Numbered from the stretch's first letter, positions 33,764 through 46,543 are shown. The stretch: DNA of 64,000 nucleotides from Falciphora oryzae (GCA_000733355.1 JNVV01000018.1:62001-126000); one strand, 5' to 3'. The notes: generated from the letters alone by a model not told the origin. Program-made: numbers and translations.

Positions 33764-35728
33764 CTACGTTGTCTCTTGTGCGGTCCGCCGGTTTGTGACG
33801 AGTGTTTTTGTTCTAGTTTCCGTGTCATCATCCGGCGTATGACTTTCCGCGAGAGGCTTGGGTTCGGGCCTGAGCAAATCGTCGCTGCTAGGAGTGTCCC
33901 TTGGGACTTCCGTTTTGTGTTTGTTATCGCTCCCCCCCTTCTGCCCTCTGCTATGCAGCTTGGCAGCCGCTACATGCAGCTTGGCAGCCGCTACATGCGT
34001 TCTACCCCTTAGACTGTGGCTGCTCCTTGCCGTAGCAAGCCATGCCATGACCGTCCCGGACCCCTTCTTCACATTCTTGCCGTCGCCCTGCACGAGCACG
34101 ACGGCCTTGCACAGCGTCCGCGCGTCCGCGGCTTCGCAGCCCCCGGGCCAGTTGACGCTCTTGACGACGAGCGCGGGGGCCACCTCAAGCAAGTACGCGC
34201 AGCCCCGCCGGATTTGAGGCTGGGCGGCTCCGCCGGCCGCGGTGTCTGTGGGCGTGGCCTCTGAGACTGAGGCTCCGGCGGCTGCAAGGTCGAGACAGCG
34301 ATACGGCCCAAGGTCCCGGAGCGAGGAGCTAGATGGCCACTGGACGCTGTAGACGCTGGTAGCAAGCTCGAGACCGTTTGCGAGCTTCACGGCCGGCGCG
34401 ACAATCTCGTCGCGCACCGAGTCTCGCAGGGAGCTGCGCGCCGATGCCCGTGTCGTGTTTTTTGGTTGCACACCGTCGGGAAGGTCGAACACTGCCGAAA
34501 GAACGAGGCACAACTTTTTGGTCACCTCCTTGATATGCCCCCGTATGCCTCCTTTACTTTCGGCATCGTTGGCAAAGGCGGCAAGCGCCTCACTTCGCCA
34601 GTTTCGGCAGTGGGAGTAGTCTGTCGCAGACGGTTGTCAGTTGAAGATATAATTGTTATGTTCGCAGCGGAGACCCTCACCGTTGCGGAGAGTGAGTAAC
34701 AGATCAGAGGCTTTACGCAAGACGCCCATCTCTTTCTCGGAGACGAAGCAAAGCGGCTCCCCAAAAACCTCCCTGTCCAGAAATTCCATCACAACCGCAA
34801 TGACCTGGTACTCGTCCGCTCCGCCGACCTCACGACAGTCTCGCGCGGCCTCCCTGACCAGCCTCTGAAACGCCTCGGCCTGGTCGGGCACCGGGCGGCA
34901 GCTATAGAGGCGGCCGCCATTGAGCGCGTCAAGGGCAGGCTTCAGGCGGTTGCGGACGAGGCGCACGACGGCGTGGTACAACCCGGTGAATAATTCGGTG
35001 GCCTCGGACTCGGTCAGGTCTGCGCGTTGCGGCTGCAGGCGGAAGACGTGGTCTCGGGTCGCCTTCAGCTCGTCGCGCGTCGCCTTCAGTTTGTCAACTA
35101 ACTCGGCGCGGGTAGCATCTGGCTGCTCGGTGCGGATAGCATTTAGCTGCTCGGTGCGGATAGCATCTAGCCCGGCAAGGAGAGCATCTAGCCGCTGGGT
35201 GCCGGTAGCATTTCGCTGCTCGACAAGAATAGCATCTAGCTGCTCCATAAGGATATCATTTAGCTGCTCGATGCGGCCATTTAGGTGCTGGGTGCCGGTA
35301 GCATTTAGCTGCTCGGTGTGGCTAGCATTTAGGTGCTGGGTGCCGGTAGCACCTAGCTGCTCGGTAGGGATGGCATCTGGCTGCTGGGTGCCGGTAACAT
35401 TTCGCTGCTCGGCAGGAATAGCATCTGGCTGCTCGGTGGGGATAATATCTATCTGCTGGGTGCCGGTAGCATCTAGCCCGGCCTGCGGCCCTTCCACATC
35501 TTCTTGGTCCTTGTGTAGCTTGAAATCCTGGGAAGGTTTGCCGTAAGAGTCCTTGTGACCCTGGTCGGTGTTATTGCTGGGCGGTGTAGCACCATCCGTG
35601 TTGACGTTGTCCACGACGGGGGGAGCTGGGCTTGCTTCAGCGTGGGGGGAGTTTGCGAGTCGGTTGGAAGTCGAGGGCACCGGACCCTCCTGTCCTTGAC
35701 CATCGGGCCCTGGTTGAGGGTTTCCCAT
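33764..35728 (-). CDS. Octapeptide-repeat, coiled-coil protein (634 aa), function unknown
   Basis: Two exons on the minus strand, 35728-34681 and 34620-33764. They are separated by a 60-bp intron (GTGAGG...CTGAC...CGACAG) that keeps the frame and joins NG to DYSHCRNW. I chose the ATG giving MGNPQPGP; an in-frame ATG 21 codons upstream is possible. Residues 1 to about 80 are Pro/Asn/Ser-rich. About 85-215 are degenerate 8-residue units of the type LNAIRTEQ. About 215-240 (KLKATRDELKATRD) look helical, and about 245-400 form a predicted globular helical region (ATELFTGLYHAVVRLVRNRL). The C-terminus is low-complexity with a short duplicated HVAAAKL. It ends 26 bp from a MITE. It is divergent from the Hsp70-like gene, about 700 bp apart, so the pair may share a promoter region. 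I do not recognise the family. Confidence 0.75.
35090..35480 (-). repeat. 24-bp (8-residue) degenerate tandem repeat array
   Basis: About fifteen units of roughly 24 bp encode x-[DN]-A-x-x-T-[EQ]-[QH]. Two motif types alternate in places (LNATGTQH and LNASHTEQ). A few units are one residue short, but the frame is kept. Confidence 0.85.
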
Positions 35729-35897
35729 AGTTGCGTTTTGCTTCTCTGTCGTTGTGGAGCCAAGGCAAAAGGATCGCGGCGTGATGCACATTTTGATATG
35801 CCAAAAGCACAGAAATTTCGGGCGGGATTTTCAACAAAAGGAGTGGGGGGGGGGGGGGGACATCGGGGAAAGTACGGTCTATGAAAAACCCACTGGC

Positions 35898-36044
35898 CGA
35901 AAGCAGTGCGTCTAGCTTGGTACCCGGGGTGACCTCGAAATACATTGGGTATATGAACGCCAAGCTCGAGCCCAATGTGCAATTTTGCTTGGGCCGCAAT
36001 GGCCAACGATGTGCCTCCTGCAGGCGAGCCCAGCAAGCAGCCAG
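35898..36044. repeat. Second copy of the dispersed segment at 12409-12549
   Basis: Nearly identical over 147 bp and located in the intergenic space between the two divergent genes. The 6-bp difference and most substitutions keep an open minus-strand frame (FIYPMYFEVTPGTKLDALLS). A run of about 15 G lies 40 bp away (about 35845-35859). Confidence 0.75.
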
Positions 36045-36428
36045 CCAGCCCCATTACTGATAAGTGATCCACGCTCGGGGTTGAGGGAGGGAAATGGCTA
36101 CGATAGCATGTCACGCAATCATTGGTCATAGGCTCAGTCATGGCAGGTCAGGCAGCTTCGTTTCCCCCCGATATCCTGCTCTAGCTTAGCGTCCTTGATC
36201 AAAGCCTAACGGGGGCTAATGCCTTCGGGGCGAACTAACATGAGGAAGCCCAAAAGAATCGCTGAAAAATGTGTTCAAATTGGGCATGGGACTCTCACCT
36301 GAAAGAGCCTGGTTCCCCGCCGATGGGTATCACCTAAACACTCGCCTCGATCCCTCTCTTTCGAAAAAAAAAAAAGCAAACACCAAACCGAGAAGGTTGC
36401 GGGGCATCCTGGCAACAGCCCGAACACT

Positions 36429-38755
36429 ATGGGGAGCGAGCGAGAGCTCATCGTGGCCATCGACTTTGGCACCACATTCACGGGGGTGTGCTGGGTGGAA
36501 ACGTCCAGGGTAAGTTATGTTAAGGGGTAGCAGGCAGTTGATCCCGCCAACGGCAAGCAGAGTCATACTGACAGTAGTTTCCCGCAGCCACACTCGCAGA
36601 ACGTCATCGGTTTATGGCCGGGCGAGGGTGGCACCAAGAAGAGCAGCCCGAAGGTGCCCTCGGAGCTACGGAGGACGGACAATACCTATCAATGGGGGTT
36701 CCAAATCCCTCATCAGATAGCAGTGAGAGACAAGCTCTTCAAGCTGTATGCTCGTTTCTGACAGCCTCAAGTTGATTCAATGGCTTTCTAACAGCCGCCG
36801 GTTGAAAAACCAACAGGAGACTCCAATTCGACGACACACCTCCCGGCACATTGGAACCGGAGACACTCACCCGAATCTACCTGGATTACCTCCATAAGTA
36901 TGTCTGGGAGGCTCTGACGGAGCGACTCTCGATCGAAGTCCTGCGCTCCGTGCCTATCCACTTTGTCATCGCGGTACCAGCGATATGGAAGGATTCGGCC
37001 AAGAAGAAGACCCGGGATGCAGCCCATAACGCCGGGTTCCGGGGGATTGGAGACACTTACGTGGTGTCTGAGCCGGTGAGCCTCGAAGAATACTCCTCCA
37101 TCCTCGCGTCCAGGAGAGCCTGTTTGTCCCTTCAATGCTGATGAGGTTCGTTGGATATGTCAAGGAGGCCGCTGCAGTCTATACGCTGGTCAACACGAGA
37201 GATGCGGTGCTTGAGGTCGGCAAGAAATACGTTGTCTGCGATGCCGGCGGCGGCACCGTGGATCTGATCACGTACGAGATCATGCGGAAGCGCGAGCTTA
37301 CGGTCCGCGAGGTGACCCAGGGCAATGGAGGCAGATGCGGGTCCGTGCTTCTCAACAATAGCTTCAGGGACTACCTCAAGCGAAAGCATCCGACATACTG
37401 GGACGACGTCAGGCTCTCCGAGCCGACACAAGAGTTTGAAGGGGTAAGTATGTTGAACACCAACATCTCACCTTACCCCTGAACCCCTGAGTCACCCCGC
37501 TTTGCCCACCAGGGAGGCAGATTAGTCGTTGACCGAGCCTCTCGAAACAGTACAAAAAGACGTGGCACCCGAAGGCGGAGCCGATGGTGCTCGTCGTCGA
37601 TCGGTCGATCGATCCCAAGTATCAACGGTTCAAGGTGCCACAAAAGGACATGGTCGATATATTCGAGCCTATCATCCTCAAAGTCCTGGGCCTGATCCGA
37701 GAGCAGATCGAGGAAGCCGGCGATGGGGTTACGGCGGTGCTGATGGTCGGCGGTTTCGGCGAGAGCAATTACTTGCGCAGGCGCGTCCAGGATGATGTCG
37801 GCCGCCAAGGCATCGCGGTCCTGCAGCCCGAGAGCCCCTGGACTGCCGTTATGCGCGGCGCAGCCATGAAAGGCCTTAGCCGCGTTGCCCCGCACCTGAG
37901 CCAGCTCAATCTCACCAGTCGGGTGGCCAGGAAGAGCTACGGCGTGGAGCTGAGCGTGCCCTTCGACGAGAAGGTTCACGATAAGTCCAAGAGGTGAGCA
38001 TTGTGCAACTTACTTACCTTATGTCAAAGCGCTCTCCCCTTGGATTGCTGCCGCCGGGCGCTTTTTGACAATATGCTGTTTACTGACATCGTGGAGTTGT
38101 CTCCCCGTTCAGGTACAGAGACAGGAATGGGATCAAGTACGTCGTGAAGGCGATGAACTGGTTCATCACTAAGGTGAGTGTACACATTCCTTGTCCCAAC
38201 GAAACCGACGGGGCATTTACCTATATATCAATCAGCTCTGAACTAATCGATCAACCTCGACAGGGGCAGTCCTATCCCGAGAACGAAGTGGTCAGATTCG
38301 ACTTCGTATACAATATCCCCAACGGCCGATTGGGAGCGGATCCGGACAAGGAAATCACCATCTATGGCCACTCGGCCAGCACGCCGCTGCCAGTGCACAA
38401 GGACAAGGACACAATCAAGATCGCTAACCTGAAGCTGGACAAGAGCCGCGTTTCCCAAAAGGCGCTCAACGAGGTCGGCAAGCACTGGGTCGGATTTCAT
38501 CGCTACCACGGGATCGCAGGAGCCATCGAGGTCTCCTACGGATCCGCTCTTATTGAGTACAGAGTGAAGCTCGCCGGTAGGTTAAATCTCTGACCCTCCA
38601 TCAGCAACCACGTAATTCATAACTGAAGCTGACGTGAGCGTTCGAGGCTTGCAGGCAAGGTGCACGACGCCATCGAGGTCGAATACGACGAAGAAGTGTC
38701 AAATGGCGACACAGAATCGGATGCGGGCAAATCCTTTCTAGCGGAGATGGAGTGA
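36429..38755 (+). CDS. Hsp70-like ATPase, fungal HSP12A/DnaK-like type (564 aa)
   Basis: Eight exons: 36429-36509, 36588-36745, 36817-37075, 37165-37443, 37551-37993, 38113-38173, 38264-38576 and 38655-38755. All junctions are GT-AG and keep frame. The actin-like ATPase signatures are present: VAIDFGTTFTGV (phosphate 1), VCDAGGGTVDLITYE (phosphate 2) and VLMVGGFGESNYLRRRV (adenosine). After the ATPase domain there is a short beta-rich region (YPENEVVRFDFVYN) and an acidic tail, not a canonical peptide-binding domain. At 564 residues it fits the large fungal class of stand-alone Hsp70-like proteins. These are usually cytosolic and of unknown client. The start is the ATG 15 bases before the codons for the first glycine loop. 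The gene appears intact, with no RIP signs, although copia C inserted 204 bp downstream. Confidence 0.88.
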
Positions 38756-38959
38756 GAGAGGCATAGTCCTGCTGAATTGCCGGGGGACAGCTCTCCTTGG
38801 TGATAACGTACGTTGGCGTTGGGGCATTCATCACACAAGGAAAGAGACTCCGGGTCGACTTTGTATTTGGAGGTGACATCCAGGGGGAAAAGTTATCGAG
38901 CCACTCACTGCCCTATTCAAGTGCGTGGGACAGCACAGAAGGAACAAAAACAGCTATCG

Positions 38960-39260
38960 TGTTGGATTGCACTGGCCTGTGCAGGCAATCGGCAGAGCCT
39001 AGAGAGAGTCGGATCCTCCGGTCCCGTGATCTCTGATCACGGGATCCGAGGACCCGCAAGCCTGCGGAGGCTGGGAGCAGGGGAAGGCCCTTTTGGTGAT
39101 CAGGATCGTGTATATATAGCCTCCCTTCTGCTCCCCCTCTGGCAGATAGGTTCCTTTCCTCTTCGTGCACAATAGATTATAATTCCTCTGATATAAGGGA
39201 TTATTGTTCACCTTGTTTTGGAAATCTCCGAGCCCACAAAAGTACATACTCCTACCAACA
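38960..39260 (+). repeat. 5' LTR of copia C
   Basis: 301 bp, TGTTGGATTGCACTGG...CCTACCAACA, with GTATATATAGCC as the probable TATA region near 39107. It is followed by CTAATCAATGTTG, the decayed half of the junction palindrome. Confidence 0.93.
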
Positions 39261-39579
39261 CTAATCAATGTTGCTTTAGGGCAACACAAATAAGCAAAGT
39301 AGAGGGTCCTTTCGAAAGCCCCGACCTGCTAGCAGGCCAGAGCGGTTTTCTAAAGGACCTGGAACAGGAGACCCCAAACCTCCCGCTTGGTAGCGCATTT
39401 GAGGAAAACCGGCAAGACTCTCCTAAAAGCCCCGACCTGCCAGCAGGCTAAAGCGGTTTTTGGTTGAGAGATTTGACGATTTTCGCGAAGGGCGTTGCGT
39501 GATCCCCGAGAGCCCCGACCTGCTAGCAGGCTAGAGCGGTTTTTGGATTAAAAAATTATAGGGCAATACTTTTTGCCAA

Positions 39580-41400
39580 CCCCGACAATATGCCCGGATT
39601 AGCTAAACCGGACGACGACGAGCGCGGGGAGCAAGGGATCCTAGATTAGAAGCTCCTAAATGCTTTCGTTGATTTCGGTTTGCCGAAAACTGTCCTCGCC
39701 GTATACGACCGGCAGTTTTACGACGAGCAAAACTTTACCCTAGGATGCTTACCGAACGACGCATCCAACGAGCGCCGCAACACCTGGATTATTAAAACGA
39801 TAATCGCGAATAGGTTATACGAAGGCGAAGACCTATTTGCTACCTATTTCGAGGATTTTAAGGGATAAACCCAGCAACATTTTAAGGATTTAGATATCCG
39901 GATTACACGAGCGTTTAAAGCTTTTTTGGCCAAGCGAAAGATCACCTTCCTAAGCCATGCAACGCTTAAGGTTACCATCCATTTCGCAAAACTCCTTACA
40001 AAGACAAAGGCACAGAACGCGGCGATCGAGGGAACACGTTAACCCCTTTCCCATAATTACAAACCGATAAAAAAGGCCTCGGCTAAAAAGCAGCCCGAGG
40101 CAGGAACTTCGGCCCGAGCGCCCCTTTCGCCCCCCTCGCCTTTTTCCTTAACTCGCAAACGATTAACAAACGAAACGACGCGCTTACGATCCCTTAAACG
40201 GGATCGCGGTAATCCGACGCCAAACGAAACAGGCCTACCATTAGGCCTACCATTAAGCCTACTAATAAGCCCACCGCTACCCCGACCGTTAGGGCTAAAC
40301 ACCTACTCGTGGTTAGCTCCGCCGCCTTTGCCGCTAAAGGAAAAAAGGTTTGCAAATTTTAATAATTTTGGAAATTCCTTTTTAAAGCTACCGACGACCA
40401 CCGCGGCGCCTACCCAAGCAGTAAGGCGCCACCACCAAACCTACCTCAAGGCCTAACAAGCGCGGCTAACGGACGAAACATTGCGCTAACGATTTCGTTT
40501 CGAGACCCCGGTCCCAGCCCGGTACGAGATAATACCTCCCCCACTATCGGACTACCGGAAGCTCCCACCTATCGAAATACCTAATGCTGTAATCGATACG
40601 AGCATAGTAAAGGCATTTAAGCAGGTATGGGACAAAGCTTATAGCTACACCGGGGAATAATACGATATCCTCAACGATAAGGTCCTATTTTTTACAAATA
40701 CGTGCGAAATGTTTAAAATACCCCTTTCACAACTCCATACGCTATTCCCATTAACCCTTTAAGGCCGTGCCGCTTAGTATTTCACCTTTAAAATAGGTAA
40801 AGGCCAAACCTTTAAAGCATTATACCTGGCCCTTTAAAAGCACTTCGATATTAAAATTAATAAACAGCAGTACTATATAAACTGGAGCTCGATTACCTTC
40901 CAAATTATACGTTCCGAAAGCGAAAACGCAGGAAAATCCAATATGGAGATTTTGCAAACCCTCCTCGACAAACTATAAATTTGTTAACGAGCGTTAGGTC
41001 CGGCATATTAAAAGGACCACCAACTTGTAACGAGCACCTTCCGGGCAATTTAAAGAATTCCCGAGCTTAAAATAGCTCTTTTTAGGCTAAAAAAGACCTT
41101 TAAAGCTTTAGCCTCCCAACTTAAAAGCACGATGCAAATGGAAAAGAACGTCAACGCTTTAGGCATCTATTTCGTGGAACGCCGGTTCGGAAACGCTGCT
41201 CGTTCCGATTAGCGGATAGGCAACCGTACCGGCAACAATCCTAACAAACCATAAAAACGTAAATTAAAGTGCTGGATTTGCGGAAAGCCTAGTTACCGTT
41301 CCAAAAATCACACGCCCTAGGAATAAAAAATATTTAAAGCGCTGTAAAAACGAGGGCAGGAAGCTCGTAGAAAGTTAAAGAAAGGATATACCTAATTCCT
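39580..41400 (+). pseudogene. Copia C gag remnant
   Basis: 39680-39868 is open and gives MPKTVLAVYDRQFYDEQNFT and LPNDASNERRNTWIIKTIIA. The C-terminal knuckle CWICGKPSYRSKNH lies near 41270. The stretch between is broken. Confidence 0.72.
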
Positions 41401-41632
41401 CGCAATTTACGAGCCCGGCAGCAGCGATAAAAAAGATACGGAAGCTACAAACGAATACGATTCCAATCAAACAACAAATAACGAGTTTGATTTGGCGAGC
41501 ACTTATTTCATAACACCGGCTATAGCAACGTACCTCGCCGACGAGGCCTTCCTATACCGATTGCATTCCGAAACTTTAGGATCAGCTAAAAAGGAACCTA
41601 CCGCGCTAGCAAAGCAGGTACTTGTTTAGTAT

Positions 41633-42154
41633 ATGCTTACAACCACCGACAAATGGTACGGTATCATCCTAAATACCGGAACGGCAAAAGTTTTAATTGC
41701 AAAAATAACCCAATTCCAAGCCCTGCAACGCCATCTGCCTAATTTCGACCTGGATATTAGCAAAAAAAAAAAACGTATGCGTTTTGGATTAGGAAAAGCC
41801 ATTTTTAGCGTCGGAAAAATCACCCTTTCGACCCCGATAGGCTTTATTACGTTCCATATAGTGCCTACGCCTATACCATTCCTCCTTTGCATCGATAATA
41901 TGGACGCGCTTGGGGTTTATTTCGATAATACCCGCAACGAGCTGGTAATTAAGCTCGGTAAGCGCGTGCCGATTATGCGACGTTACGGCTACCCCTGGTT
42001 TTTCCTTAACGACGTTAGCTATGTAATAACAGGCGTATCGTTTATAACGGAACTAAAGAGCGTGGAAGCAGCCGTCCTAACGGAAGCTGAGCTTAAACGC
42101 GTGCATAAACGCTTTGGCCACCTTTCCGTCGAAAAGCTTTGGACTGTTTTATAA
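41633..42154 (+). pseudogene. Copia C protease and gag-pre-integrase segment
   Basis: Open for 173 codons. WYGIILNTGTAKV shows the protease site with Asp changed to Asn (GAC to AAT), so it is inactive. LKRVHKRFGHLSVEKLW is the start of the integrase zinc domain. Confidence 0.85.
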
Positions 42155-43110
42155 CGGGCAAGCCATAAAGCCGATCGCAACGCTTTGGAAATAATTAATC
42201 GCGTGTGCTATTACTGTTAAATTAAAGCACCCGCACTACAGCGTTTTCGATTTACGTTTAAAGACGACTTCGACTTTAATTACGAGGTCGTTGCTAACGT
42301 AATGCAACTGGACAACAAACTAGTACTTTATATAATCGATGCGAACACAGCATTCAGTACCGCAACGTTCTTAAAAGATATAAGCGCAAAAAAGATTTGG
42401 GAAGCTTTTAAACGCTGTTAGTTAAATACCTATTTGGGGCCCCCAAATGTGCTATCTTACAACGCAGGTACCAATTTTGCCGCGAGCGAATTTCAAACGG
42501 AAGCAAAGCTTTTTAGGATCACCTGCAGCCAGGTCCTAATAAAAGCGCACTAGTCGATAAGCAAAATGGAAAGGTACTACGGACCACTCCGCCGAACTTA
42601 TAAGATAATCCGAAAGGAGTGTCCTAATCTGCACCCCGATTCCGCGCTTTAAAAAGCTATTAAAGCCATAAACGATACGGCAGGCCCTAACGGCCTTATC
42701 CTTACGCTATTCGTTTTCGAAGCCATACCACGCATTAATAACAACTCCCTTCCAACAAAAAGCCAAATTCAAAAAGCGGCAGCGATTACCAAAGCTATAG
42801 GTAAATTCCAAAAGCTTTACGCCAAACGCAAAGTACAGGACGCACTAAACACACGCAACGGGCCGAGCACGGAAAGCACGTTGCTTAAAGCGCTGGCTTT
42901 GGGAACAAAGGTGTTAGTACATAGGGAATACGGCGAATGGAAAAGACCGTATAAAATCCTTTAAGTAGCAGATAACGAGGTGACGATCGAGACTGTTAAC
43001 GGCCCTTTAACGTTCCGGAACACTGCCTACAAACTATACCATAAAGCGCAAAAGCAGGAAACTGCAAATACGGAAAAGCAACTAGCCCCGTTCGAGTATC
43101 CGCTATAAAC
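42155..43110 (+). pseudogene. Copia C integrase remnant
   Basis: With stops, it reads VLYIIDANTAFS, GPPNVLSYNAGTNFAASEF and, at the C-terminal end, GTKVLVHREYGEWKRPYKIL and ETVNGPLTFRNT. Confidence 0.8.
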
Positions 43111-43379
43111 GGAACCAAAACGGAAAGGGAAACCGCTAAAAATTACGAAAACGGTAACGGCAAGCGCGTCTAGCGACAGCGAAGCCCTTTCCGAAATCGA
43201 AATTGCACCCGCACCCGCACCCGCTAGGCCCGATAAATTACGGAAGGCATTTGCTTAAAAGGCACCGGCACTAACGGCACCCGAAGCACCAGCCCTTAAA
43301 CGACGAAAACGACCCCCGCGCCAAACAGCAACGGCATTCCTAGCCCTAAAAAAGAAGGAATCCCTACGTTTGGCGCTCT

Positions 43380-44330
43380 AATACCGACAAGAGGGCAAAA
43401 TTAAAGCTCCCGGACGCCCATTCGAAAAGTCCGATTGGTTTAAGATTAAAGCACTCCTCGCCGCCGGAGTAATTAAACCGATTAAATTAAGCGGTATTGG
43501 TAGCGCGAAAGTTTTTAAGTCCCGCTTTGTTAAAAAAGTTAAAAGCACCAACTCGATCCCTTATAAGAAATTGAAATTTGTAATGTAAGGATATAGCGAC
43601 TAGGAAAAAAAAAGCCTTTTTACCCAGTCCCCAACGATTATGCGATGCAGCTAACGCTTAATCCTCGCACTTAGCCCGTCCTTTAGGAAGCGAAGCTTTA
43701 TGCTAATAATTAAAAATATCAGCCAAACGTACACCCAATCCGAAATAAAGCTATAAAAAAAAGTTATTCTGCGCTTCCCCAAAGAACTGGAACACCGATA
43801 CCCGGAAAGCACTGCCCTTTAACTAATTAAACCGCTTTACGGATTGGCCGAAACAGGGCTACATTAGTTCGTTACGTACCAAAGGTATTATAAAAAACGC
43901 CTGGATTGTTCCATTTCGGAGTATAATCCGTGCTTGTTTGTTTTAAAAATCGAATAAAGCTTTGAAATAGTTGGCATACAAACCGACGATATTTTAAATT
44001 TAAGTAACGCCGAGTTTATGCAAAAAAAGGAAATAGCGCTTTAAAAAACCGGGTTTAAAGCGAAACCGAAATCGATTTTGCACCCAGGAAACGAAGGCAA
44101 CTTTAACGGATGCAAGATTTTGGTTAGATAAAATACTGTTACTATACAGCAAAAAGGATAGGCAGATCGTTTGGAGCTGGTAACTGCTGGATTAGACGAT
44201 ACCTAACAGTAGTACGTCGTACAACGCGCACGAAGGGCATATATAAACTCGATATGCCAACTAAAAGCCGCTTTCAACTATTTTGTAACTATATAAGCTA
44301 AAAATCCTGTAAATACAAACGTATTTAAAC
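43380..44330 (+). pseudogene. Copia C reverse transcriptase (RVT_2) remnant
   Basis: The N-terminal RVT_2 signature is well preserved: KSDWFKIKALLAAGVIKPI and KVFKSRFVKKVKS. The catalytic loop region near 43980 reads NRRYFKF after decay of QTDD. Confidence 0.75.
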
Positions 44331-44379
44331 TTAACAAAAGGATTTAATAGCAAATCGATAACGCAAACAAAGGTTTGAA

Positions 44380-44956
44380 TTACGTGCAATTAAATCTGCA
44401 AACAGCCAACTTGTATATGTTTATAGACGGGTCCTTCGCCAATAACAAAAACCTTAGTTCATAAATTGGCTTTGTAATCGTCCTAAGTAACGAAGGAGCT
44501 ATAAAGCAGGAAAACAGCTTCCGGGTTACCGGCAATATCCTGCACTAAAGCTCCGTAAAATGCAAAAGGGTTACAAAAAGCGTTCTAGCGAGCGAAATTT
44601 ACGGTATGGTTAGCGGCTTCGATACTGGCTATGTCCTAAAGATAACGCTCGCAACGATTTATAAAAAGCTGGATTTGCCCCCTTGCAAATTGATTATCTG
44701 CACCGATAGCTTTTCGCTTTACCAATGCTTTATTTAGCTTAGGACTACTACGGAAAAACGCTTTATAATAAATATTATGGCTTTCCGCGAGTCCTACGAA
44801 ACGCGCGAAATCGACGAGATCAAATGGATCGCAGGGGTAAATAACCCGGCCGACGCTTTAACAAAGGAGCTGCCAAACAAGGCTTTAAAGGACCTTGTAA
44901 GTAGCAATTTAACCACCGTGAAAGTGGAAGGATGGGTAAAACGGGATTACAAATAA
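44380..44956 (+). pseudogene. Copia C RNase H domain
   Basis: MFIDGSFANNKNL keeps the catalytic Asp, with LASEIYGMVSGFD and IKWIAGVNNPADALTKEL following. Stop TAA at 44954-44956. Confidence 0.82.
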
Positions 44957-45137
44957 AAAAAAGCTAAGGAATGCATACAAAATCGTTTTCCATGGTACCA
45001 AAACGCCAAAATCCCTAAAAACAACGCAAAAATCGACAAAATAAAAATGCTTAAATTAAAAAAGCAATAAACGACTATGCCGAAATAATAAACGATTTCA
45101 CAACCAGATTTTTCCAAATATCCCGTTAAATTCCCCT

Positions 45138-46017
45138 TTATTCCTCCTCCTCGTTATCTCTGCCATCCCCCAGCCAGGCAGCTTCGTATATTTTTAAAGC
45201 GGCCGCGCGGCCCGCCGCCTTCCGCTCTAATCGCGACATTATCAGGAGGTCGGTATTAGCATCTTTTTAACCTTTCCTATCCTTAGCCGCCAGCTATAGC
45301 ATGCATTTAGTAGCGATACGCCATTTATTAAGGGTTTAAAGATTATAAAACATATATTAGCAAGCGCACCTAAAGCATTAAATTGGGAAAACAAACTTAC
45401 CTTTTTATCGCGGTTATCGCGACCCTATTCCATTATAAACTTAAGCGCCGGACGCAACGCGATCGAAGGATTGGAGGATAGTTAAAATAAGCTTTAAAAG
45501 AGATAAGGGAAAATCGAAATGCTTACATGAGCTAACAGGTATGGCCCGACGCGCACAGCCAACAACGCTTTTTGACCGGGACTATGTCCCGACAGCCATC
45601 GCCCTCCTTCATTTTGCCGGCGAAAGCGGACTTTAGGCAACCTAGGCAAGGGACAACGCGTAAGGCGCTCTTTCCACCGCGCGGATCCGGTGCAAAAACC
45701 GTTTTGCCACCAATAGCAGGCCTAACGATCTTAATGGCCGCCTTTTTCTTTTTATCCAACGGAGCAGGCGCAGGATCGGCGTTTTCGAAATCGAAGTTAT
45801 CATCGAACGGGTCAAGGAATTAATCGATAGCGGCGTCGGCAGCCGCGGGCGCAGGCGCGACTAAAGGTGCAAAAATGGCCATCGCAAAATCGAAAGCCTT
45901 AGCGGCAAGGCCTTGGAGCCGCTTTAAAGATCTGCCACCGCTATGCGCGACAGATCGAAGCTTCCGAGCCTTTTTAGCGACCGCACCAGACTTGGTATTG
46001 CCCTTCTTATTACCCAT
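45138..46017 (-). pseudogene. Antisense accessory gene of copia C, complete six-Cys motif
   Basis: Same gene as in A and B, read on the minus strand from ATG 46017. This copy has the best preserved cysteine motif, C-x2-C-x14-C-x9-C-x2-C-x5-C, within CLGCLKSAFAG, GDGCRD, KKRCWLC and SGHTC. The basic N-terminus (MGNKKGN, AKKARKLRS), the donor GTAAGT and the terminal exon (ERKAAGRAAALKIYEAAWL, ending EEEE-stop at 45138-45140) are all present. In-frame stops occur at the same codon after AAID as in A and B, after the last Cys, and in the exon before the intron (TGG to TAG). The six cysteines suggest zinc binding; the basic start suggests the nucleus or RNA/DNA binding. Both are inference. Confidence 0.7.
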
Positions 46018-46543
46018 GGTAACGAAAGCGATCGAAAGGTTAACCGACAGAAGACTAATCGAACAAAGCGGGTAAAAGATGCTGCAAACAAAGGGCAATA
46101 CAAGCGGACGATCTGGATCAACGAGGTTTACCAAATCAAATTGCCCGACCTCTCAAAGGCCGGAAGGAAGGCTCTTTATAGAGCCTGGACCCGGCCTGCA
46201 AAAAGTCCTTAATCTGCGTTCCTATTGTCCCGCATTAAGTTATAACCTAAATAGCCCGTTAAGGTTATTCACTGCTATTGTGCTCTCTAATTGCACCACC
46301 CACCGCTCTGCCCGCGCACCGCAAGCCAAATCCGGTGGACCCCATCACGTCATCGTTCCTATTGTCGCTATTAAAAGCGACGAGCCGCTTTAAGAGCGGC
46401 TATTCACTCTTTTCCTAATCCGGACTACTTGGTCCGGAGATTCCCTTTGTTATTTATCTTACAAAATCCAATAGAGCTTGGATCACGGGATCTGTCACGT
46501 GAAAGGATCTCCCAATTGCCTGCACAAAAGAAAAAGTTGCCGG

